Positions 1-11,700 of a stretch of DNA of 64,000 nucleotides are shown here, piece by piece. The notes under the pieces were generated by a model that searched no databases, was not told where the DNA came from, and saw only the letters and a list, made by a program, of their open reading frames with translations. Every line of letters begins with the position of its first letter. The stretch's first letter is position 1. Origin of the DNA: Auanema rhodensis (lineage: Eukaryota; Nematoda; Chromadorea; Rhabditida; Rhabditidae); assembly GCA_964057225.1 (NCBI GenBank), contig OZ059895.1:21400688-21464687 (forward strand), read 5' to 3'. Made by a program: the position numbers and the translations under genes.

Positions 1-23
1 TTTTCACCCTGAAGAATTCATTT

Positions 24-40
24 TTTCGTTGAATAACATT
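24..40 (+). other. Weak half-match to a CENP-B box, one per monomer
   Basis: The segment TTTCGTTGAATAACATT matches the first eight positions of the 17-bp mammalian CENP-B box in a row (pyrimidine then TTCGTTG) and 10 of 17 overall. The essential CGGG at the 3' side is absent, so only five of the nine essential bases agree. It repeats in nearly every monomer; copies starting at 10179, 10530 and 11232 have T for C at 27, losing TTCG. Probably chance or a remote analogue; recorded because satellites are often screened for it. Confidence 0.2.
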
Positions 41-97
41 GTCCATCGTCTTTGCCTTGAAAAAAGGAATCTAAAAACATCTACTTTTTGCTAAATT

Positions 98-132
98 ATT
101 TTGAAATTTTTCGAAAAAATTTTTGTCAAAAT
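98..132. repeat. Near-palindrome with A/T tracts, one per monomer
   Basis: Seven-base outer arms ATTTTGA (98-104) and TCAAAAT (126-132) enclose a 12-bp perfect palindrome TTTTTCGAAAAA (107-118). The middle is a run of T5, A6 and T5 tracts. Phased A/T tracts are known to bend DNA and palindromes can extrude cruciforms; both are inferences here. The element is a polymorphism hotspot: C-type copies carry G at 104 and G at 120, E-type C at 101, L and Z types C at 102, Z also G at 108, and Bh copies G at 114. The outer arm is therefore imperfect in C-type and C-prime copies. Confidence 0.8.
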
Positions 133-145
133 GTTTTTGGAAGCA

Positions 146-173
146 ATGTTGAGTGTACATGGAAACTCAACAT
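146..173. repeat. Perfect 9-bp inverted repeat (hairpin 1), one per monomer
   Basis: ATGTTGAGT at 146-154 is the exact reverse complement of ACTCAACAT at 165-173, separated by ten bases (155-164). The arms lie in the most constant part of the monomer. The only recurrent change I saw in the arms is A for G at 153 in eleven E-type copies (first in the unit at 14742), which replaces a G-C pair by A-C. The structure could form in a satellite transcript or as a small cruciform, or be a dyad binding site. None of these is shown by sequence alone. Confidence 0.85.
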
Positions 174-273
174 ACACTAATGCATCATTTTTCAAACGAT
201 CATAACTAATTTTTGTATTAAGCGTTTCTCAATGTAGTATAGTGCATTCGATGCGGATTTTTAAGCTGCGTCG

Positions 274-289
274 ATCTGTGTTATCAGAT
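274..289. repeat. Short inverted repeat, 5-bp arms
   Basis: ATCTG (274-278) and CAGAT (285-289) are complementary around a six-base spacer. The arms are constant in almost every copy. At five base pairs this is weak and may be chance. Confidence 0.4.
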
Positions 290-324
290 TTGCGCTACCT
301 TAAAAATGCACCGAGATATCAACT

Positions 325-346
325 GATATAAGTTCACACTTATATC
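325..346. repeat. Perfect 8-bp inverted repeat (hairpin 2), one per monomer
   Basis: GATATAAG (325-332) is the exact reverse complement of CTTATATC (339-346) around the six-base spacer TTCACA. A second, overlapping dyad ATATCA/TGATAT (316-321 and 324-329, two-base spacer) competes for the same bases. Occasional copies break it: A for G at 332 in the units starting 52320 and 55836, A for T at 329 in those starting 6318 and 10179, G for T at 343 in those starting 42471, 43524 and 44928. Its arms are thus less constant than those of hairpin 1. Confidence 0.8.
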
Positions 347-2106
347 CTCGATTTTCACCCTGAAGAATTAATTTTTTCGTTGAATAACATTGTCCATCGT
401 CTTTGCCTTGAAAAAAGGAATCTAAAAACATCTAATTTTTGCTAAATTATTTTGAAATTTTTCGAAAAAATTTTTGTCAAAATGTTTTTGGAAGCAATGT
501 TGAGTGTACATGGAAACTCAACATACACTAATGCATCATTTTTCAAACGATCATAACTAATTTTTGTATTAAGCGTTTCTCAATGTAGTATAGTGCATTC
601 GATGCGGATTTTTAAGCTGCGTCGATCTGTGTTATCAGATTTGCGCTACCTTAAAAATGCACCGAGATATCAACTGATATAAGTTCACACTTATATCCTC
701 GATTTTCACCCTGAAGAATTAATTTTTTCGTTGAATAACATTGTCCATCGTCTTTGCCTTGAAAAAAGGAATCTAAAAACATCTACTTTTTGCTAAATTA
801 TTTTGAAATTTTTCGAAAAAATTTTTGTCAAAATGTTTTTGGAAGCAATGTTGAGTGTACATGGAAACTCAACATACACTAATGCATCATTTTTCAAACG
901 ATCATAACTAATTTTTGTATTAAGCGTTTCTCAATGTAGTATAGTGCATTCGATGCGGATTTTTAAGCTGCGTCGATCTGTGTTATCAGATTTGCGCTAC
1001 CTTAAAAATGCACCGAGATATCAACTGATATAAGTTCACACTTATATCCTCGATTTTCACCCTGAAGAATTCATTTTTTCGTTGAATAACATTGTCCATC
1101 GTCTTTGCCTTGAAAAAAGGAATCTAAAAACATCTACTTTTTGCTAAATTATTTTGAAATTTTTCGAAAAAATTTTTGTCAAAATGTTTTTGGAAGCAAT
1201 GTTGAGTGTACATGGAAACTCAACATACACTAATGCATCATTTTTCAAACGATCATAACTAATTTTTGTATTAAGCGTTTCTCAATGTAGTATAGTGCAT
1301 TCGATGCGGATTTTTAAGCTGCGTCGATCTGTGTTATCAGATTTGCGCTACCTTAAAAATGCACCGAGATATCAACTGATATAAGTTCACACTTATATCC
1401 TCGATTTTCACCCTGAAGAATTAATTTTTTCGTTGAATAACATTGTCCATCGTCTTTGCCTTGAAAAAAGGAATCTAAAAACATCTAATTTTTGCTAAAT
1501 TATTTTGAAATTTTTCGAAAAAATTTTTGTCAAAATGTTTTTGGAAGCAATGTTGAGTGTACATGGAAACTCAACATACACTAATGCATCATTTTTCAAA
1601 CGATCATAACTAATTTTTGTATTGAGCGTTTCTCAATGTAGTATAGTGCATTCGATGCGGATTTTTAAGCTGCGTCGATCTGTGTTATCAGATTTGCGCT
1701 AGCTTAAAAATGCACCGAGATATCAACTGATATAAGTTCACACTTATATCCTCAATTTTCACCCTGAAGAATTAATTTTTTCGTTGAATAACATTGTCCA
1801 TCGTCTTTGCCTTGAAAAAAGGAATCTAAAAACATCTACTTTTTGCTAAATTATTTTTAAATTTTTCGAAAAAATTTTTGTCAAAATGTTTTTGGAAGCA
1901 ATGTTGAGTGTACATGGAAACTCAACATACACTAATGCATCATTTTTCAAACGATCATAACTAATTTTTGTATTAAGCGTTTCTCAATGTAGTATAGTGC
2001 ATTCGATGCGGATTTTTAAGCTGCGTCGATCTGTGTTATCAGATTTGCGCTAGCTTAAAAATGCACCGAGATATCAACTGATATAAGTTCACACTTATAT
2101 CCTCAA

Positions 2107-2808
2107 TTTTCACCCTGAAGAATTAATTTTTTCGTTGAATAACATTGTCCATCGTCTTTGCCTTGAAAAAAGGAATCTAAAAACATCTACTTTTTGCTAA
2201 ATTATTTTGAAATTTTTCGAAAAAATTTTTGTCAAAATGTTTTTGGAAGCAATGTTGAGTGTACATGGAAACTCAACATACACTAATGCATCATTTTTCA
2301 AACGATCATAACTAATTTTTGTATTAAGCGTTTCTCAATGTAGTATAGTGCATTCGATGCGGATTTTTAAGCTGCGTCGATCTGTGTTATCAGATTTGCG
2401 CTAGCTTAAAAATGCACCGAGATATCAACTGATATAAGTTCACACATATATCCTCGATTTTCACCCTGAAGAATTAATTTTTTCATTGAATAACATTGTC
2501 CATCGTCTTTGCCATGAAAAAAGGAATCTAAAAACATCTACTTTTTGCTAAATTATTTTGAAATTTTTCGAAAAAATTTTTGTCAAAATGTTTTTGGAAG
2601 CAATGTTGAGTGTACATGGAAACTCAACATACACTAATGCATCATTTTTCAAACGATCATAACTAATTTTTGTATTGAGCGTTTCTCAATGTAGTGTAGT
2701 GCATTCGATGCGGATTTTTAAGCTGCGTCGATCTGTGTTATCAGATTTGCGCTAGCTTAAAAATGCACCGAGATATCAACTGATATAAGTTCACACTTAT
2801 ATCCTCGA
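2107..2808 (+). repeat. Two single-type monomers between higher-order blocks
   Basis: Units at 2107 and 2458. The first is close to consensus, with A for T at 340 (CACACATATATCC) at its end. The second has A for G or T at two sites (TTTCATTG for TTTCGTTG, and GCCATG for GCCTTG), G at 220 and a private G in AGTGTAG. I see no matching pair nearby. Confidence 0.8.
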
Positions 2809-5800
2809 TTTTCACCCTGAAGAATTAATTTTTTCGTTGAATAACATTGTCCATCGTCTTTGCCTTAAAAAAAGGAATCTAAAAACATCTACTTTTTGCT
2901 AAATTATTTTGAAATTTTTCGAAAAAATTTTTGTCAAAATGTTTTTGGAAGCAATGTTGAGTGTACATGGAAACTCAACATACACTAATGCATCATTTTT
3001 CAAACGATCATAGCTAATTTTTGTATTAAGCGTTTCTCAATGTAGTATAGTGCATTCGATGCGGATTTTTAAGCTGCGTCGATCTGTGTTATCAGATTTG
3101 CGCTAGCTTAAAAATGCACCGAGATATCAACTGATATAAGTTCACACTTATATCCTCGATTTTCACCCTGAAGAATTAATTTTTTCGTTGAATAACATTG
3201 TCCATCGTCTTTGCCTTGAAAAAAGGAATCTAAAAACATTAACTTTTTGCTAAATTATTTTGAAATTTTTCGAAAAAATTTTTGTCAAAATGTTTTTGGA
3301 AACAATGTTGAGTGTACATGGAAACTCAACATACACTAATGCATCATTTTTCAAACGATCATAACTAATTTTTGTATTAAGCGTTTCTCAATGTAGTATA
3401 GTGCATTCGATGCGGATTTTTAAGCTGCGTCGATCTGTGTTATCAGATTTGCGCTAGCTTAAAAATGCACCGAGATATCAACTGATATAAGTTCACACTT
3501 ATATCCTCGATTTTCACCCTGAAGAATTAATTTTTTCGTTGACTAACAATGTCCATCGTATTTGCCTTGAAAAACGGAATCTAAAAACATCTACTTTTTG
3601 CTAAATTATTTTGAAATTTTTCGAAAAAATTTTTGTCAAAATGTTTTTGGAAGCAATGTTGAGTGTACATGGAAACTCAACATACACTAATGCATCATTT
3701 TTCAAACGATCATAACTAATTTTTGTATTAAGCGTTTCTCAATGTAGTATAGTGCATTCGATGCGGATTTTTAAGCTGCGTCGATCTGTGTTATCAGATT
3801 TGCGCTAGCTTAAAAATGCACCGAGATATCAACTGATATAAGTTCACACTTATATCCTCAATTTTCACCCTGAAGAATTAATTTTTTCGTTGAATAACAT
3901 TGTCCATCGTCTTTGCCTTGAAAACAGGAATCTAAAAACATCTCCTTTTTGCTAAATTATTTTGAAATTTTTCGAAAAAATTTTTGTCAAAATGTTTTTG
4001 GAAGCAATGTTGAGTGTACATGGAAACTCAACATACACTAATGCATCATTTTTCAAACGATCATAACTAATTTTTGTATTGAGCGATTCTCAATGTAGTA
4101 TAGTGCATTCGATGCGGATTTTTAAGCTGCGTCGATCTGTGTTATCAGATTTGCGCTAGCTTAAAAATGCACCGAGATATCAACTGATATAAGTTCACAC
4201 TTATATCCTCGATTTTCACCCTGAAGAATTAATTTTTTCGTTGAATAACATTGTCCATCGTCTTTGCCTTGAAAAAAGGAATCTAAAAACATCTACTTTT
4301 TGCTAAATTATTTTTAATTTTTCGAAAAAATTTTTGTCAAAATGTTTTTGGAAACAATGTTGAGTGTACATGGAAACTCAACATACACTAATGCATCATT
4401 TTTCAAACGATCATAGCTAATTTTTGTATTAAGCGTTTCTCAATGTAGTATAGTGCATTCGATGCGGATTTTTAAGCTGCGTCGATCTGTGTTATCAGAT
4501 TTGCGCTAGCTTAAAAATGCACCGAGATATCAACTGATATAAGTTCACACTTATATCCTCGATTTTCACCCTGAAGAATTAATTTTTTCGTTGAATAACA
4601 TTGTCCATCGTCTTTGCCTTGAAAAAAGGAATCTAAAAATATCTACTTTTTGCTAAATTATTTTGAAATTTTTCGAAAAAATTTTTGTCAAAATGTTTTT
4701 GGAAGCAATGTTGAGTGTACATGGAAACTCAACATACACTAATGCATCATTTTTCAAACGATCATAGCTAATTTTTGTATTAAGCGTTTCTCAATGTAGT
4801 ATAGTGCATTCGATGCGGATTTTTAAGCTGCGTCGATCTGTGTTATCAGATTTGCGCTAGCTTAAAAATGCACCGAGATATCAACTGATATAAGTTCACA
4901 CTTATATCCTCGATTTTCACCCTGAAGAATTAATTTTTTCGTTGAATAACATTGTCCATCGTCTTTGCCTTGAAAAAAGGAATCTAAAAACATTAACTTT
5001 TTGCTAAATTATTTTGAAATTTTTCGAAAAAATTTTTGTCAAAATGTTTTTGGAAACAATGTTGAGTGTACATGGAAACTCAACATACACTAATGCATCA
5101 TTTTTCAAACGATCATAACTAATTTTTGTATTAAGCGTTTCTCAATGTAGTATAGTGCATTCGATGCTGATTTTTAAGCTGCGTCGATCTGTGTTATCAG
5201 ATTTGCGCTAGCTTAAAAATGCACCGAGATATCAACTGATATAAGTTCACACTTATATCCTCGATTTTCACCCTGAAGAATTAATTTTTTCGTTGAATAA
5301 CAATGTCCATCGTATTTGCCTTGAAAAACGGAATCTAAAAACATCTACTTTTTGCTAAATTATTTTGAAATTTTTCGAAAAAATTTTTGTCAAAATGTTT
5401 TTGGAAGCAATGTTGAGTGTACATGGAAACTCAACATACACTAATGCATCATTTTTCAAACGATCATAACTAATTTTTGTATTAAGCGTTTCTCAATGTA
5501 GTATAGTGCATTCGATGCGGATTTTTAAGCTGCGTCGATCTGTGTTATCAGATTTGCGCTAGCTTAAAAATGCACCGAGATATCAACTGATATAAGTTCA
5601 CACTTATATCCTCAATTTTCACCCTGAAGAATTAATTTTTTCGTTGAATAACATTGTCCATCGTCTTTGCCTTGAAAACAGGAATCTAAAAACATCTCCT
5701 TTTTGCTAAATTATTTTGAAATTTTTCGAAAAAATTTTTGTCAAAATGTTTTTGGAAGCAATGTTGAGTGTACATGGAAACTCAACATACACTAATGCAT

Positions 5801-5966
5801 CATTTTTCAAACGATCATAACTAATTTTTGTATTGAGCGATTCTCAATGTAGTATAGTGCATTCGATGCGGATTTTTAAGCTGCGTCGATCTGTGTTATC
5901 AGATTTGCGCTAGCTTAAAAATGCACCATGATATCAACTGATATAAGTTCACACTTATATCCTCGA
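2809..5966 (+). repeat. Four-monomer block repeated at 1,754-bp offset
   Basis: Units at 2809, 3160, 3511 and 3862 correspond to those at 4563, 4914, 5265 and 5616. Shared marks: G at 204 (CATAGCT) in the first; CATTAAC and GGAAACAATG in the second; CAATGTCC, GTATTTG and GAAAAACGG in the third; GAAAACAGG, C at 83 and GAGCGATTC in the fourth. One unit lies between the two blocks, at 4213-4562; it is the only 350-bp monomer and has lost one base in the 101-106 segment. The block is best read as a five-monomer segment duplicated by unequal exchange. Confidence 0.85.
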
Positions 5967-7370
5967 TTTTCACCCTGAAGAATTAATTTTTTCGTTGAAT
6001 AACATTGTCCATCGTCTTTGCCTTGAAAAAAGGAATCTAAAAACATCTACTTTTTGCTAAATTATTTCGAAATTTTTCGAAAAAATTTTTGTCAAAATGT
6101 TTTTGGAAGCAATGTTGAGTGTACATGGAAACTCAACATACACTAATGCATCATTTTGCAAACGATCATAACTAATTTCTGTATTGAGCGTTTCTCAATG
6201 TAGTATAGTGCATTCGATGCGGATTTTTAAGCTGCGTCGATCTGTGTTATCAGATTTGCGCTAGCTTAAAAATGCACCGAGATATCAACTGATATAAGTT
6301 CACACTTATATCCTCGATTTTCACCCTGAAGAATTAATGTTTTCGTTGAATAACATTGTCCATCGTCTTTGCCTTGAAAAAAAAAATCTGAAAACAACTA
6401 CTTTTTGCTAAATTATTTTGAACTTTTTCGAAAAAATTTTTGTCAAAATGTTTTTGGAAGCAATGTTGAGTGTACATGGAAACTCAACATACACTAATGC
6501 ATCATTTTTCAAACGATCATAACTAATTTTTGTATTGAGCGTTTCTCAATATAGTATAGTGCATTCGATGCGGATTTTTAAGCTGCGTCGATCTGTGTTA
6601 TCAGATTTGCGCTAGCTTAAAAATGCACCGAGATATCAACTGATAAAAGTTCACACTTATATCCTCGATTTTCACCCTGAAGAATTAATTTTTTCGTTGA
6701 ATAACATTGTCCATCGTCTTTGCCTTGAAAAAAGGAATCTAAAAACATCTACTTTTTGCTAAATTATTTTGAAAGTTTTCGAAAAAATTTTTGTCAAAAT
6801 GTTTTTGGAAGCAATGTTGAGTGTACATGGAAACTCAACATACACTAATGCATCATTTTTCAAACGATCATAACTAATTTTTGTATTAAGCGTTTCTCAA
6901 TGTAGTATAGTGCATTCGATGCGGATTTTTAAGCTGCGTCGATCTGTGTTATCAGATTTGCGCTAGCTTAAAAATGCACCATGATATCAACTGATATAAG
7001 TTCACACTTATATCCTCGATTTTCACCCTGAAGAATTAATTTTTTCGTTGAATAACATTGTCCATCGTCTTTGCCATGAAAAAAGGAATCTAAAAACATC
7101 TACTTTTTGCTAAATTATTTTAAAATTTTTCGAAAAAATTTTTGTCAAAATGTTTTTGGAAGCAATGTTGAGTGTACATGGAAACTCAACATACACTAAT
7201 GCATCATTTTTCAAACGATCATAACTAATTTTTGTATTGAGCGTTTCTCAATGTAGTATAGTGCATTCGATGCGGATTTTTAAGCTGCGTCGATCTGTGT
7301 TATCAGATTTGCGCTAGCTTAAAAATGCACCGAGATATCAACTGATATAAGTTCACACTTATATCCTCAA
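5967..7370 (+). repeat. Four diverged monomers
   Basis: Units at 5967, 6318, 6669 and 7020. The first has C at 102 plus two private changes (TTTTGCAAACG, AATTTCTGT). The second is the most changed copy in this part of the array: AATGTTTTCG, a ten-A run where others have AAAAAAGGAA, AAAACAACTAC, GAACTTTTTCG and A at 329. The third has GAAAGTTTTCG and ends with CACCATGAT instead of CACCGAGAT, a mark also seen at the ends of the units starting 5616 and 9477. The fourth has GCCATG with ATTTTAAAAT and G at 220, matched only by the unit at 9126. Confidence 0.8.
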
Positions 7371-8774
7371 TTTTCACCCTGAAGAATTAATTTTTTCGTT
7401 GAATAACATTGTCCATCGTCTTTGCCTTGAAAACAGGAATCTAAAAACATCTCCTTTTTGCTAAATTATTTTGAAATTTTTCGAAAAAATTTTTGTCAAA
7501 ATGTTTTTGGAAGCAATGTTGAGTGTACATGGAAACTCAACATACACTAATGCATCATTTTTCAAACGATCATAACTAATTTTTGTATTGAGCGATTCTC
7601 AATGTAGTATAGTGCATTCGATGCGGATTTTTAAGCTGCGTCGATCTGTGTTATCAGATTTGCGCTAGCTTAAAAATGCACCGAGATATCAACTGATATA
7701 AGTTCACACTTATATCCTCGATTTTCACCCTGAAGAATTAATTTTTTCGTTGAATAACATTGTCCATCGTCTTTGCCTTGAAAAAAGGAATCTAAAAACA
7801 TCTACTTTTTGCTAAATTATTTCGAAATTTTTCGAAAAAATTTTTGTCAAAATGTTTTTGGAAGCAATGTTGAGTGTACATGGAAACTCAACATACACTA
7901 ATGCATCATTTTTCAAACGATCATAACTAATTTTTGTATTAAGCGTTTCTCAATGTAGTATAGTGCATTCGATGCGGATTTTTAAGCTGCGTCGATCTGT
8001 GTTATCAGATTTGCGCTAGCTTAAAAATGCACCGAGATATCAACTGATATAAGTTCACACTTATATCCTCGATTTTCACCCTGAAGAATTAATTTTTTCG
8101 TTGAATAACATTGTCCATCGTCTTTGCCTTGAAAACAGGAATCTAAAAACATCTCCTTTTTGCTAAATTATTTTGAAATTTTTCGAAAAAATTTTTGTCA
8201 AAATGTTTTTGGAAGCAATGTTGAGTGTACATGGAAACTCAACATACACTAATGCATCATTTTTCAAACGATCATAACTAATTTTTGTATTGAGCGATTC
8301 TCAATGTAGTATAGTGCATTCGATGCGGATTTTTAAGCTGCGTCGATCTGTGTTATCAGATTTGCGCTAGCTTAAAAATGCACCGAGATATCAACTGATA
8401 TAAGTTCACACTTATATCCTCGATTTTCACCCTGAAGAATTAATTTTTTCGTTGAATAACATTGTCCATCGTCTTTGCCTTGAAAAAAGGAATCTAAAAA
8501 CATCTACTTTTTGCTAAATTATTTCGAAATTTTTCGAAAAAATTTTTGTCAAAATGTTTTTGGAAGCAATGTTGAGTGTACATGGAAACTCAACATACAC
8601 TAATGCATCATTTTTCAAACGATCATAACTAATTTTTGTATTAAGCGTTTCTCAATGTAGTATAGTGCATTCGATGCGGATTTTTAAGCTGCGTCGATCT
8701 GTGTTATCAGATTTGCGCTAGCTTAAAAATGCACCGAGATATCAACTGATATAAGTTCACACTTATATCCTCGA
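7371..8774 (+). repeat. Dimer higher-order repeat, two copies of 702 bp
   Basis: Units at 7371 and 7722 are repeated at 8073 and 8424. The first of each pair has GAAAACAGG, C at 83 and GAGCGATTC (the same type as the units at 3862 and 5616); the second has C at 102. The pairs differ at the junction base 350, which is A before 7371 and G before 8073. Confidence 0.85.
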
Positions 8775-11700
8775 TTTTCACCCTGAAGAATTAATTTTTT
8801 CGTTGAATAACATTGTCCATCGTCTTTGCCTTGAAAAAAGGAATCTAAAAACATCTCCTTTTTGCTAAATTATTTTGAAATTTTTCGAAAAAATTTTTGT
8901 CAAAATGTTTTTGGAAGCAATGTTGAGTGTACATGGAAACTCAACATACACTAATGCATCATTTTTCAAACGATCATAACTAATTTTTGTATTGAGCGTT
9001 TCTCAATGTAGTATAGTGCATTCGATGCGGATTTTTAAGCTGCGTCGATCTGTGTTATCAGATTTGCGCTAGCTTAAAAATGCACCGAGATATCAACTGA
9101 TATAAGTTCACACTTATATCCTCGATTTTCACCCTGAAGAATTAATTTTTTCGTTGAATAACATTGTCCATCGTCTTTGCCATGAAAAAAGGAATCTAAA
9201 AACATCTACTTTTTGCTAAATTATTTTAAAATTTTTCGAAAAAATTTTTGTCAAAATGTTTTTGGAAGCAATGTTGAGTGTACATGGAAACTCAACATAC
9301 ACTAATGCATCATTTTTCAAACGATCATAACTAATTTTTGTATTGAGCGTTTCTCAATGTAGTATAGTGCATTCGATGCGGATTTTTAAGCTGCGTCGAT
9401 CTGTGTTATCAGATTTGCGCTAGCTTAAAAATGCACCGAGATATCAACTGATATAAGTTCACACTTATATCCTCGATTTTCACCCTGAAGAATTAATTTT
9501 TTCGTTGAATAACATTGTCCATCGTCTTTGCCTTGAAAAAAGGAATCTAAAAACATCTACTTTTTGCTAAATTATTTTGAAATTTTTCGAAAAAATTTTT
9601 GTCAAAATGTTTTTGGAAGCAATGTTGAGTGTACATGGAAACTCAACATACACTAATGCATCATTTTTCAAACGATCATAACTAATTTTTGTATTAAGCG
9701 TTTCTCAATGTAGTATAGTGCATTCGATGCGGATTTTTAAGCTGCGTCGATCTGTGTTATCAGATTTGCGCTAGCTTAAAAATGCACCATGATATCAACT
9801 GATATAAGTTCACACTTATATCCTCGATTTTCACCCTGAAGAATTAATTTTTTCGTTGAATAACATTGTCCATCGTCTTTGCCTTGAAAAAAGGAATCTA
9901 AAAACATCTCCTTTTTGCTAAATTATTTTGAAATTTTTCGAAAAAATTTTTGTCAAAATGTTTTTGGAAGCAATGTTGAGTGTACATGGAAACTCAACAT
10001 ACACTAATGCATCATTTTTCAAACGATCATAACTAATTTTTGTATTGAGCGTTTCTCAATGTAGTATAGTGCATTCGATGCGGATTTTTAAGCTGCGTCG
10101 ATCTGTGTTATCAGATTTGCGCTAGCTTAAAAATGCACCGAGATATCAACTGATATAAGTTCACACTTATATCCTCGATTTTCACCCTGAAGAATTAATT
10201 TTTTTGTTGAATAACATTGTCCATCGTCTTTGCCTTGAAAAAAGGAATCTAAAAACATCTACTTTTTGCTAAATTATTTCGAAATTTTTCGAAAAAATTT
10301 TTGTCAAAATGTTTTTGGAAGCAATGTTGAGTGTACATGGAAACTCAACATACACTAATGCATCATTTTTCAAACGATCATAACTAATTTTTGTATTAAG
10401 CGTTTCTCAATGTAGTATAGTGCATTCGATGCGGATTTTTAAGCTGCGTCGATCTGTGTTATCAGATTTGCGCTAGCTTAAAAATGCACCGAGATATCAA
10501 CTGATAAAAGTTCACACTTATATCCTCGATTTTCACCCTGAAGAATTAATTTTTTTGTTGAATAACATTGTCCATCGTCTTTGCCTTGAAAAAAGGAATC
10601 TAAAAACATCTACTTTTTGCTAAATTATTTCGAAATTTTTCGAAAAAATTTTTGTCAAAATGTTTTTGGAAGCAATGTTGAGTGTACATGGAAACTCAAC
10701 ATACACTAATGCATCATTTTTCAAACGATCATAACTAATTTTTGTATTAAGCGTTTCTCAATGTAGTATAGTGCATTCGATGCGGATTTTTAAGCTGCGT
10801 CGATCTGTGTTATCAGATTTGCGCTAGCTTAAAAATGCACCGAGATATCAACTGATATAAGTTCACACTTATATCCTCGATTTTCACCCTGAAGAATTAA
10901 TTTTTTCGTTGAATAACATTGTCCATCGTCTTTGCCTTGAAAAACGGAATCTAAAAACATCTACTTTTTGCTAAATTATTCTGAAATTTTTCGAAAAAAT
11001 TTTTGTCAAAATGTTTTTGGAAGCAATGTTGAGTGTACATGGAAACTCAACATACACTAATGCATCATTTTTCAAACGATCATAACTAATTTTTGTATTG
11101 AGCGTTTCTCAATGTAGTATAGTGCATTCGATGCGGATTTTTAAGCTGCGTCGATCTGTGTTATCAGATTTGCGCTAGCTTAAAAATGCACCGAGATATC
11201 AACTGATATAAGTTCACACTTATATCCTCGATTTTCACCCTGAAGAATTAATTTTTTTGTTGAATAACATTGTCCATCGTCTTTGCCTTGAAAAAAGGAA
11301 TCTAAAAACATCTACTTTTTGCTAAATTATTTCGAAATTTTTCGAAAAAATTTTTGTCAAAATGTTTTTGGAAGCAATGTTGAGTGTACATGGAAACTCA
11401 ACATACACTAATGCATCATTTTTCAAACGAGCATAACTAATTTTTGTATTAAGCGTTTCTCAATGTAGTATAGTGCATTCGATGCGGATTTTTAAGCTGC
11501 GTCGATCTGTGTTATCAGATTTGCGCTAGCTTAAAAATGCACCGAGATATCAACTGATATAAGTTCACACTTATATCCTCGATTTTCACCCTGAAGAATT
11601 AATTTTTTCGTTGAATAACATTGTCCATCGTCTTTGCCTTGAAAAACGGAATCTAAAAACATCTACTTTTTGCTAAATTATTTTGAAATTTTTCGAAAAA

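Larger units (their letters stand above)
1..351 (+). repeat. First monomer, used as coordinate reference
   Basis: This copy starts at window base 1, so monomer and window coordinates coincide here. It differs from the majority form by C at 19 (giving GAATTC at 14-19) and C at 298 (most copies have G, giving GCTAGC at 294-299). Single sites present once in nearly every copy include TTCGAA at 110-115, ATGCAT at 180-185 and GATATC at 315-320. Forward stops fall in all three frames (for example at 10, 18 and 92), and reverse-strand stops likewise (for example at 4, 17 and 81 on the plus-strand count). The length of 351 bp is close to two insect-like nucleosome repeats of about 175 bp; that link is inference. 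The phase of the unit is arbitrary, since no junction with unique DNA is present. Confidence 0.95.
1..2106 (+). repeat. Trimer higher-order repeat, two copies of 1,053 bp
   Basis: Monomers 1-3 (1-1053) correspond to monomers 4-6 (1054-2106). Monomers 1 and 4 share C at 19, which creates GAATTC found nowhere else in the array; monomers 2 and 5 share A at 84 (CATCTAA). The first four monomers (1-1404) alone carry C at 298 and so lack the GCTAGC found in almost all later copies, marking a subfamily that continues off the left edge. Monomer 5 also gains G at 220 and monomer 6 T at 103, so the second trimer is not identical to the first. Confidence 0.85.

Noticed and set aside
24-40. Functional CENP-B box
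   Set aside because: Only the 5' half matches; the essential CGGG is absent, so binding by a mammalian-type CENP-B is not supported.
16-222. Monomer as an ancient dimer of two half-units of about 188 bp
   Set aside because: AATTAATTTTTTCGTTGAAT near 16 and AACTAATTTTTGTATTAAG near 204 look alike, but similarity stops outside these A+T-rich tracts, so low complexity explains it.
326-332. TATA-box promoter in each monomer
   Set aside because: TATAAG is expected often in DNA of this composition, and no initiator, downstream element or transcribed gene accompanies it.
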